This document shows, piece after piece, positions 1 through 6,188 of a stretch of 6,928 bases of DNA. The first letter of the stretch is position 1. Every line of letters starts with the position of its first letter. Origin of the DNA: Flavobacteriaceae bacterium (lineage in GTDB: Bacteria; Bacteroidota; Bacteroidia; Flavobacteriales; Flavobacteriaceae); contig JAUVCP010000112.1 in the NCBI GenBank assembly GCA_030590765.1, forward strand, positions 1 to 6,928, written 5' to 3'. Both the position numbers and the translations under genes were made by a program. Under the pieces are notes generated by a model. It made no database searches. It saw only the letters and a list, made by a program, of their open reading frames with translations, and was not told the DNA's origin.

Positions 1-35
1 AGATATAATACAACTTATCGTTATTTGGAAAATAC

Positions 36-2939
36 CTATTCAACAATTGCATCCTGAATCAACTGCTGAACTTTAGGGCGAATATCTTCTTCGCCCAATT
101 TATTATTATTCCTTGTTGGATAAACTCTGTTGGAAAGGAAAATATACACAATTTCTGTTTCCGGATCTACAAAAGTATAAGTTCCGGTATAACCGCTATG
201 ACCAAAACTCTTAAACGAAACACAACCACAGGTTGCCATAGAATCATCTAATTGAGGTTTGTCAAAACCAAGTCCGCGTCTTACTCCTTCTTCTTCAAAA
301 TATCTATTGTTAAACATCTCAAATGTTTCTGGTTTAAAATAACTTCTACCTCCATAGTATCCCTTTTGCAAATACATTTGCATCATTTTGGCAACATCAT
401 TTGAATTGGCAAATAAACCGGCATTACCACTAATACCCCCCAACATTGCTGCACCCTCATCATGAACAGTTCCCTGCAATAATTGATGTCTAAAAAAATC
501 ATCATTCTCCGTAGGGACGATCAAAGATTTTTTGAATTTATCCAACGGATTATACGTTAAAGTTGTAGCACCTAAAGGAGCATAAAAGTATTCATCATTC
601 AACTCATCCAATGGCTTTTTATATTCCTTCTCCATATAATCCTTAAACAGATAAAAAGGCAATCCACTATACTTATATTGCAAATCTTCTCTTTGCGGTG
701 CCTCAGCAATCAATTGAAAGATTGTATCTAAATAATCTGTTCTTAAATAAATGTTATTTGCAACTTTAATACTGTACTTACTTGATGGTGTTTTATGAAA
801 ATATTTAGGCATCAGATCATTATTTTCTCCTTCTACCAATACTCTGTAATAAGCAATATATGGTTTTAACTTTGCATAATGAGATAAAGCTTCCTTTACC
901 GTGATTGTATCTTTATTGCTATCTTTTAATACCGGCATCAAATCACCAAGAGGTGTATCTAAATTAAACTTACCTTCCTCCTCTGCCTTCATGATCATAG
1001 GTAAACCACCCAAGATCTTTGTAACCGAAGCCAGATCATAAATACTTTCATTTGTCACTTTTTTCTTCTTATCATAGGTATAATAACCAAAATTTTTACG
1101 ATAAACAACCTTTCCGTGTCTGGCAACCAAAACCTGTAAACCTGGTGCCATAACCGAATCAATTACTACCTTAGCAATAGAGTCTATTCTGCTTAATTTA
1201 TAGCTATCCAACCCCACTGATTCAGGTAAGGCATAACCCAATCTGTTGATATTTGCTAAATAAAGTCCGTAGCCCATTGGGAATTCTTCATTGATATTTA
1301 CGGGCAGTTTACCTTTGATGTCTAAAGCGCCAAATATCATTTGTGCAGATACATCGTGTGCTAGGTCTGAACTTTGGTAAGAAACAATAATACCTTCTAT
1401 ATTGGTAAACGATTTAAAATTTAATAAACTGTACGGACTTGCAAAAATATCCAGAATTACTTTGTGTTTTCTTGCAATTGACTGCAATTTTACCAAATCT
1501 TCATCTGCTATTTTATAACTTGCATAAGCGCCTGTTGTAGTATGAAACCCAACAATTACCGTTTTATATCCTTTTAATTTGGTTAAAATTTTATCGAGAT
1601 TTTTACCGCTTACAACATCCACTTTAGCATAATCATTCAAACGAGATACAAATTTCGAATTATTCCCTTTTCCTAATTTCACGTAAGCAATCTTATTGTT
1701 AACCAGATCTTTAATAGGTAATACTCCATCATTCTTTACCATAGTAATTGAATTTTCAATCAGTTTTTGATTAAAAACCTTATCTTTAAAAGCATTAATA
1801 TCCTTAGTTATATTTTCAATAACAACAGGTTTATAATTATTCAAACCTGCCCAGTATTTGGCCATCAATATTTTTCTAACAGACTCATCTAACCTTTCCA
1901 TAGATACAGTTTTCTGATCTAATGCTTTCTTTACCCCATTAATAGCTGCAGGAACATTTTCAGGAAAAAGTAAAATATCATTACCTGCTTGAAAAGCATG
2001 AAGATCTATTTCACCAGGTTTTGCGTAGTTTGACGCACCTTTCATATTCAATGCATCTGTAAATATCAAACCTTTAAATTTCATTCTTTCTTTGGCTATT
2101 TTGGTAACCACATTATAGGAAAGTGATGTTGGTAGCTGATCGTTTGGCTCTAAACTTGGAATTCTTAAATGAGCAGTCATGATACTTCCCAAACCTGCTT
2201 CAAATAATTTATAATAAGGATACAATTCAACCTCGTCAATTCTATCAGCTGAAAAATCAACTGTTGGTAAAGTTTTATGCGAATCCTGTGAGGTATCGCC
2301 ATGACCCGGGAAATGTTTAGCACAAGCCATCACTTTTTCACTTTGAATTCCTTTTACAAATTGTATGGATTTTTCAGTAACATCATATTTATCTTCCCCA
2401 AAAGAACGATTTCCAATAATGGGATTTTTGGGATTTGTATTGATATCAACTACCGGAGCAAAATTAACATGAATGCCTACTCTTCTGATATGTCTACCTA
2501 TTCTCCTGCCAAACTCTGTGATGAGCTTATCATCTCTAATAGCCCCCAATGCCATGTTATATGGATAATTGATCGTGTTTTTGATGCGCATATTCAAACC
2601 CCATTCTCCATCTACGGCAATCAACATGGGAACTCTGCTTATACTTTGGTATTTATTTATTAATCTGGCATGACCTTCTGCAGATCCCTGCATAAAGATC
2701 AAATTCCCCAGATGGTATCTGTTGATCAGATTTTCAATAAAATCGGTGTGTTTTTTATCCTTATTGGAAAATGCAGCAACCATGAAAAGCTGACCAATTT
2801 TTTGATCAACATCCAATTGAACCATCAAACTGTCTACCCATTTTATCTGAGCAATACTGTCATTTGTTTGAAAAGGGTCAACCTGTGCTTTTACCTGAAA
2901 CACAAATATTACCGCAATAAAAAGTATAATTTTTTTCAT
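36..2939 (-). CDS. Exported GH3 beta-N-acetylglucosaminidase (NagZ-like) fused to a beta-lactamase-family serine hydrolase
   Basis: The protein has 967 residues and two enzymes in one chain. Residues 1-19 form a signal peptide (KK, hydrophobic core, VKA then Q), so it should be periplasmic or surface-exposed. Residues about 35-370 are a GH3 barrel. KHFPGHGDTSQDSH at 208-221 is the NagZ signature carrying the Asp219-His221 acid/base dyad, and FTDALNM gives the nucleophile Asp295. Residues about 390-560 are the GH3 C-terminal alpha/beta domain. Residues about 575-960 are a class C beta-lactamase/S12 fold with the Ser638-x-x-Lys641 pair (LASVTK), Tyr757-Ser-Gly as second motif and GHSGYTGT at 913-920 as the third. 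All key residues are present. By family, the first domain removes terminal GlcNAc from muropeptides; the second may act as an amidase, esterase or peptidase. It follows the 160-residue gene by 101 bp and has its own promoter. No hairpin terminator is visible in the 35 bases after the stop. The exact substrate is inferred. Confidence 0.93.
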   Translation of the reverse strand: MKKIILFIAVIFVFQVKAQVDPFQTNDSIAQIKWVDSLMVQLDVDQKIGQLFMVAAFSNKDKKHTDFIENLINRYHLGNLIFMQGSAEGHARLINKYQSISRVPMLIAVDGEWGLNMRIKNTINYPYNMALGAIRDDKLITEFGRRIGRHIRRVGIHVNFAPVVDINTNPKNPIIGNRSFGEDKYDVTEKSIQFVKGIQSEKVMACAKHFPGHGDTSQDSHKTLPTVDFSADRIDEVELYPYYKLFEAGLGSIMTAHLRIPSLEPNDQLPTSLSYNVVTKIAKERMKFKGLIFTDALNMKGASNYAKPGEIDLHAFQAGNDILLFPENVPAAINGVKKALDQKTVSMERLDESVRKILMAKYWAGLNNYKPVVIENITKDINAFKDKVFNQKLIENSITMVKNDGVLPIKDLVNNKIAYVKLGKGNNSKFVSRLNDYAKVDVVSGKNLDKILTKLKGYKTVIVGFHTTTGAYASYKIADEDLVKLQSIARKHKVILDIFASPYSLLNFKSFTNIEGIIVSYQSSDLAHDVSAQMIFGALDIKGKLPVNINEEFPMGYGLYLANINRLGYALPESVGLDSYKLSRIDSIAKVVIDSVMAPGLQVLVARHGKVVYRKNFGYYTYDKKKKVTNESIYDLASVTKILGGLPMIMKAEEEGKFNLDTPLGDLMPVLKDSNKDTITVKEALSHYAKLKPYIAYYRVLVEGENNDLMPKYFHKTPSSKYSIKVANNIYLRTDYLDTIFQLIAEAPQREDLQYKYSGLPFYLFKDYMEKEYKKPLDELNDEYFYAPLGATTLTYNPLDKFKKSLIVPTENDDFFRHQLLQGTVHDEGAAMLGGISGNAGLFANSNDVAKMMQMYLQKGYYGGRSYFKPETFEMFNNRYFEEEGVRRGLGFDKPQLDDSMATCGCVSFKSFGHSGYTGTYTFVDPETEIVYIFLSNRVYPTRNNNKLGEEDIRPKVQQLIQDAIVE

Positions 2940-3032
2940 TAGAAATTTTTAAAATGTTGTTTTGAGAAATAGTTTGTTTCAAAAATCTTCTAAGAATTGA
3001 CTTAATCCATTTGCTTTTTTGAGAATCTGAAG

Positions 3033-3062
3033 CAAATATATTAAAAATATCTGCTATGCCAA
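3033..3062 (-). promoter_or_regulatory. Bacteroidota-type promoter for the GH3 fusion gene
   Basis: On the minus strand, TTG (3062-3060) is followed after exactly 19 bases by TATATTTG (3040-3033). This is a full match to the Bacteroidota sigma consensus TTG / TAnnTTTG with normal spacing. Transcription would begin near 3026 and give a leader of about 85 bases before the ATG at 2939. The -33 element lies inside the last codons of the upstream 160-residue gene, and the -7 box abuts its TAA stop. The -7 box also overlaps one arm of a short 8-bp inverted repeat (3009-3016 / 3030-3037), which may be chance. No Shine-Dalgarno sequence precedes the ATG, which is usual in this phylum. Confidence 0.6.
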
Positions 3063-3523
3063 CTATCTTCAGCAGCAAGTTCCCATCTATTATCAAGCTC
3101 TTTTTTGGTGGTGATCATGTTGTTAAAAACAATGGTCTTGTTATTGACTTTATTTTCCTTGACGTACTTTTGAAAATCAGATAAAGTTACAATATTGATA
3201 TGTTCACCATCCTTAAATGCAATATTGAGTTTATTGAACATATCAATATTGTATTTTTCTTCTATATTTTTAAACATATTTGCAGAAGCATCTATTGAAC
3301 AACCTGAAATTCCGTTAAAGGATTCATCAACTGCCAAAATTACAAACTGATTATATCTTATTTTATATGAAGCTTTTAGATCTTTCCCATGTCTTTTCCA
3401 CGCATTTACAAACTGTCTTAATTCTTCCTTAATTTCATCTACTTCATTTGCTGTAAATTCTCTACTAGATTGGTATATCCAGACTTTAGAAGAATCTGCA
3501 AGGCTATCAAAATTAACAAACAT
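3041..3523 (-). CDS. Conserved Bacteroidota protein of unknown function (often mislabelled 'ABC transporter ATPase')
   Basis: The protein has 160 residues and is soluble, with no signal peptide or membrane segment. From memory of the family, features such as VWIYQSSREFTANEV (14-28), the W42-x-x-HG-x-DLK segment, GCSIDAS (74-80), IVFNN (131-135) and the C-terminal ESWH[SA]R[YF]F-like end (here DSWHSRYF) match a single-domain protein widespread in Flavobacteriia, Cytophagia and Sphingobacteriia. Databases often call it 'ABC transporter ATPase', but no Walker A (GxxGxGKS/T), ABC signature or Walker B motif is present, so that name is not supported. Length is the usual one for the family. Its ATG follows the exonuclease stop by one base, so translation is probably coupled. 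The gene contains a perfect 19-bp inverted repeat over codons 91-112. Function is unknown; the pairing with a nuclease is only suggestive. Confidence 0.9.
   Translation of the reverse strand: MFVNFDSLADSSKVWIYQSSREFTANEVDEIKEELRQFVNAWKRHGKDLKASYKIRYNQFVILAVDESFNGISGCSIDASANMFKNIEEKYNIDMFNKLNIAFKDGEHINIVTLSDFQKYVKENKVNNKTIVFNNMITTKKELDNRWELAAEDSWHSRYF
3188..3253. repeat. Perfect 19-bp inverted repeat inside a coding region
   Basis: TACAATATTGATATGTTCA (3188-3206) and TGAACATATCAATATTGTA (3235-3253) are exact reverse complements separated by 28 bases. In the mRNA this would form a 19-bp AU-rich stem with a 28-base loop, over codons for about YNIDMF (91-96) and EHINIV (107-112). It ends abruptly on both sides (T/T outside, C/T inside). 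No U-tract follows in the direction of transcription, so it is not an intrinsic terminator. Confidence 0.9.
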
Positions 3524-3524
3524 G

Positions 3525-4340
3525 TTATATTTTTTTATTGAATTTATTCTTTAGATCCTCCAAAGTACTTTCTTTCTTCACTGTCATATGTTCTTTGATA
3601 TTTGTAAGAACCCTTTTGGTATACAACGGAAAATCAGCATTTTGCATCCAGCTGTAATATCCCGGATTTGCTCTTAACACCTCTTCCACAGTTTTACCTC
3701 TGTACTTACCAAAAGAAAAGATCTCTTTATCATTGTCATTAAACAAAATAAAACCAGCAAAATCAGCTCTTTTTTGATGAGATGAGTACGTACTTAAAAA
3801 ATCAATATCATTTTCCACATCATCATATTTTTCCAGCTGTGCTTCTAAAATTTCATAGGTTGCCAAAGTATCTGCTTCTGCGGAATGTGCATTTGCCAGA
3901 TCTTTTCCACAGTAAAATTGATAACCGGCACTAAGAGTACGTTGTTCTTTTTTATGAAATATTACTTGCACATCAATAGCTTTTCTATCCAGCATATCAA
4001 AATTCACTTTTGCCCGTAACATTTCTTCAGCTAAAAGCGGAATATCAAACCGATTAGAATTAAATCCTGCAAGATCACAACCTTCTATCAGTTTACTAAC
4101 TTTTGGAGCAAGTTCTGTAAAAGTTGGTTCCATTACAACATCTTCATTTGTGATGCCATGGATATCAGATGATTCTTTTGGAATCTCCATTTCTGGATTT
4201 ACCCTCCAGGTATGACTTTCCTTATTTCCGTTTGGAGAAACTTTTAGTATGGAAATCTCAACAATTCTATCGGAAGCAATTTGAATACCTGTTGTTTCTA
4301 AATCGAAAAATACAATAGATTTTTTTAAGTTTAAATTCAT
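3525..4340 (-). CDS. DEDDh-family 3'-5' exonuclease (DnaQ-like) with ExoX-type C-terminal domain
   Basis: The protein has 271 residues and is cytoplasmic. Residues about 8-170 form an RNase T/DnaQ exonuclease domain with every catalytic residue: Asp13 and Glu15 in FFDLETTG (Exo I), Asp99 in GFNSNRFDIPLL (Exo II), and His152 with Asp157 in HSAEAD (Exo III, DEDDh subtype). These bind two metal ions that hydrolyse the 3' terminal nucleotide. After a linker, FGKYRGKTVEEV (210-221) and NPGYYSWM (225-232) match the short C-terminal module seen in exodeoxyribonuclease X-like proteins. The protein lacks a polymerase or GIY-YIG partner domain, so it is more likely a stand-alone repair or processing nuclease than the replicative epsilon subunit, though databases often label it 'DNA polymerase III subunit epsilon'. 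It begins 60 bp after the E2 gene and ends 1 bp before the 160-residue gene. No clear TAnnTTTG promoter is seen in the 60-bp gap. Confidence 0.93.
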   Translation of the reverse strand: MNLNLKKSIVFFDLETTGIQIASDRIVEISILKVSPNGNKESHTWRVNPEMEIPKESSDIHGITNEDVVMEPTFTELAPKVSKLIEGCDLAGFNSNRFDIPLLAEEMLRAKVNFDMLDRKAIDVQVIFHKKEQRTLSAGYQFYCGKDLANAHSAEADTLATYEILEAQLEKYDDVENDIDFLSTYSSHQKRADFAGFILFNDNDKEIFSFGKYRGKTVEEVLRANPGYYSWMQNADFPLYTKRVLTNIKEHMTVKKESTLEDLKNKFNKKI

Positions 4341-4400
4341 TTCTTAGTTTAAGTATTTTATCTAAAAACCCATCAGATTATAGGGGTCAAAGATTTATTT

Positions 4401-5714
4401 TTAATACGTTGTATTTATATCCCAGGCCTCTAAATAATCGGCAATTCTTTTGGTAAACAAACTGCCCAAAGCACCATTTACAACCCGGTGATCATAAGAA
4501 TGTGTAATGATCATTTTATGACGGATACCAATAAAATCACCTTCAGGAGTTTCAATAACGGCAGGCATTTTACGAATAGATCCTAAAGCCAGGATCCCAA
4601 CCTGAGGCTGATTAATGATTGGTGTACCCATAATACTTCCAAAAGAACCAACATTGGTAACTGTAAAAGTTCCTCCCTGAATATCATCCGGATTTAATTT
4701 TCCATTTCTCGCTCTAATCGCTAAATCATTAACGGCCTTGGTCATACCAACCAAATTCAGTTGATCGGCTCTCTTGATTACCGGAACAATTAAATTCCCA
4801 TCTCCCAAAGCAGCAGCCATACCTAAATTGATATCTTTTTTCTTAATGATCTTATCTCCATCAACCGAAACATTCATCAATGGATAATCTCTTATTGCTT
4901 TGGCTACAGCTTCCATAAAGATTGGGGTAAAAGTAATTTTTTCACCTTCCCGCTTAAGGAATTCATCCTTCACTTTATTTCTCCACTTTACAATATTAGT
5001 GACATCCACTTCAACAAAACTTTGTACATGTGCAGAAATTTGTTTGGAATCTACCATATGCTTGGCTACCAATTTTCCCATTCGGGTCATTTCAATGATC
5101 TCGTCCCCTTCACCAACAAAAACCGGAGATTTCACTACTGGTTTTGCAACAACCGCTTTTGAATTGGTATTAGTCTCATGAACAGAATTTCTGTTCTCTA
5201 CAAAAGCTAAAATGTCTTTTTTTGTGACCCTCTGATCTTTACCGGTTCCGATTATAGCCTCCAGCTCTTTTATACTAATTTTTTCTTCTCTGGCAATATT
5301 CTTTACCAATGGCGAATAAAACTTACCTGATGGAGAACTCATTTCAACAATAGCGTCTTCCACTTTAATATCCTCCTTCTTTATAGAAGCAACAGTTGGC
5401 ATTTCTGGCTGCAATGCTTCTTCCACCAGATCACTTTTCTCATCAATCACACCTGCTATTACCTCTGCCTCTCCATCAATCTCAATAATAGCAATGGCCT
5501 CCCCTACTTTAACAACATCATCAACCTGATACAATATCTCTACCAAAGTTCCCTCAACTTCACAGGGAATTTCACTATCTACTTTATCAGTTGCAACTTC
5601 AACAATAGCATCATCCATTTCAATAGTATCACCAACATTTTTTAGCCAAGAAGTAATAGTTGCCTCATCAATACTCTCACCCATTTTGGGTAATTTTAAT
5701 TCAAATTTCGACAT
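4401..5714 (-). CDS. Dihydrolipoyl acyltransferase (E2) of a 2-oxo acid dehydrogenase complex
   Basis: The protein has 437 residues in the standard E2 order. There is one lipoyl domain (about 2-80) with Lys44 in ATDKVDSE as the lipoylation site. A peripheral subunit-binding domain (about 132-171; SPLVKNIAREE, GTGKDQRVTKKDI) would hold E1 or E3. The catalytic trimer-forming acyltransferase domain (about 205-437) contains GTFTVTNVGSFG (348-359) and the active-site YDHRVVNG (407-414) with His409. The interdomain linker at about 81-130 is acidic rather than Ala/Pro-rich. E2 moves the acyl group from lipoamide to CoA in the cytoplasm. A single lipoyl domain and overall sequence favour the branched-chain 2-oxo acid complex, but pyruvate or 2-oxoglutarate is not excluded because E1 and E3 are not in the window. 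The usual Asp of the HRxxDG motif is Asn413 here (see findings). The start at 5714 matches the standard N-terminus just before the lipoyl domain. Confidence 0.95.
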   Translation of the reverse strand: MSKFELKLPKMGESIDEATITSWLKNVGDTIEMDDAIVEVATDKVDSEIPCEVEGTLVEILYQVDDVVKVGEAIAIIEIDGEAEVIAGVIDEKSDLVEEALQPEMPTVASIKKEDIKVEDAIVEMSSPSGKFYSPLVKNIAREEKISIKELEAIIGTGKDQRVTKKDILAFVENRNSVHETNTNSKAVVAKPVVKSPVFVGEGDEIIEMTRMGKLVAKHMVDSKQISAHVQSFVEVDVTNIVKWRNKVKDEFLKREGEKITFTPIFMEAVAKAIRDYPLMNVSVDGDKIIKKKDINLGMAAALGDGNLIVPVIKRADQLNLVGMTKAVNDLAIRARNGKLNPDDIQGGTFTVTNVGSFGSIMGTPIINQPQVGILALGSIRKMPAVIETPEGDFIGIRHKMIITHSYDHRVVNGALGSLFTKRIADYLEAWDINTTY

Positions 5715-5738
5715 GTTATATCTATATTTTTAGAAATG

Positions 5739-5762
5739 CAAATTTATGAAATAAAAGGACAA
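5739..5762 (-). promoter_or_regulatory. Candidate promoter for the E2 gene
   Basis: TAAATTTG on the minus strand (5746-5739) is an exact match to the Bacteroidota -7 box TAnnTTTG, 24 bases upstream of the E2 start codon. This would give a leader of about 18 bases. The nearest TTG (5762-5760) is only 13 bases away, shorter than the usual 17-23, so the -33 element is poor. An exact -7 box at the right place makes this the best candidate, but an AT-rich gap gives such matches by chance. Confidence 0.4.
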
Positions 5763-5969
5763 ATTTCTGACTTTATAGTTTTTAAGTCTTTTTTTAAAAG
5801 AAGTTTATTTTAATTGTGCTTATTTTATGAATTAGCAAATGATTTTTAAACCTTACTACCAACAAAGCACTTCTGATAATTCTTTATTTAGACTTATTAA
5901 AATTATTTTTATATCAGCACACAATATTTAGAGTTCTTTATGCGTTGTAGTAGGATAACAATAGCATTT

Positions 5970-6015
5970 TTCCGGTCGATGATTTTTCCTCCCCCTATTT
6001 TATTATCGACCGGAA
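5970..6015. repeat. GC-rich inverted repeat (stem-loop) in the intergenic region
   Basis: TTCCGGTCGAT (5970-5980) and ATCGACCGGAA (6005-6015) are perfect reverse complements. As RNA the stem can grow to 14 pairs with one G-U (5970-5983 / 6002-6015), leaving an 18-base loop. The loop is almost all pyrimidine on the plus strand (CCTCCCCCT at 5988-5996) and so carries GGGGGAGG on the minus strand. The plus-strand side is followed by only a broken T-rich run, so terminator function is weak, and no plus-strand gene lies upstream. It could be part of a small RNA, a dispersed repeat or a protein-binding site. Confidence 0.7.
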
Positions 6016-6152
6016 TTTGTATTTTATACCACCTTATTTTCATACCAATCTTTTTTAAAAATCACTTTATTTTCAACTTAAAAGCAGTTGCATAACTTCA
6101 TTAATTGTTATTTAGCATGATGAAAATCATAAAAACAATAGCCTAAATCCAA

Positions 6153-6160
6153 TATATTTA
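6153..6160 (+). promoter_or_regulatory. Weak candidate -7 box for iorA
   Basis: TATATTTA differs from the Bacteroidota -7 box TAnnTTTG only in its last base and lies 28 bases before the iorA start codon. No TTG is found 17-23 bases upstream, so this is a position-based guess. A similar near-match, TAATTTTA, lies at 6170-6177 and is too close to the ATG to give a normal leader. Confidence 0.2.
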
Positions 6161-6188
6161 CCCCATAAATAATTTTAATCTTGGAAAG

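Larger units (their letters stand above)
5715..6188. other. Divergent intergenic region between the E2 gene and iorA
   Basis: These 474 bases are strongly AT-rich and hold no gene I can support. They contain the candidate E2 promoter near 5739, the GC-rich stem-loop at 5970-6015, a weak candidate iorA promoter near 6153, and a small ATGAT-GAAA-ATCAT hairpin at 6117-6130. Two short ORFs on opposite strands (5940-6095 plus, 51 residues; 5909-6043 minus, 44 residues) overlap over the stem-loop and resemble nothing I recognise. The gap is long for two divergent promoters, so a small RNA or an extended regulatory region is possible. Confidence 0.7.

Noticed and set aside
2301..2942. Plus-strand ORFs of 120 and 90 codons opposite the GH3 gene
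   Set aside because: They are antisense to the strongly recognised GH3 N-terminal domain and have no recognisable motif.
3009..3037. 8-bp inverted repeat ATTTGCTT / AAGCAAAT after the small gene
   Set aside because: No U-tract follows, and 8-bp repeats of this composition are expected several times by chance in a window this size. It overlaps the -7 box, so an operator is conceivable but unsupported.
2878..3096. Minus-strand 72-codon ORF bridging the small gene and the GH3 gene
   Set aside because: It overlaps both real genes in another frame and covers the promoter region; no family resemblance.
3041..3523. 'ABC transporter ATPase' as the function of the 160-residue protein
   Set aside because: No Walker A, Walker B or ABC signature motif is present, and the protein is too short for an ABC ATPase domain.
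4355..4392. Possible terminator between the E2 and exonuclease genes (ACCC / GGGT followed by TTTTT on the minus strand)
   Set aside because: The stem has only four pairs with a loop of about 12 bases, too weak to support a terminator.
4900..5181. Plus-strand 93-codon ORF opposite the E2 gene
   Set aside because: Antisense shadow of the E2 catalytic domain; rich in Ser, Thr and Phe as expected from the complement.
5784..5806. TCTTTT / AAAAGA hairpin near a T-run, as a possible terminator
   Set aside because: It has almost only A-T pairs with no following T-run and no gene ending there.
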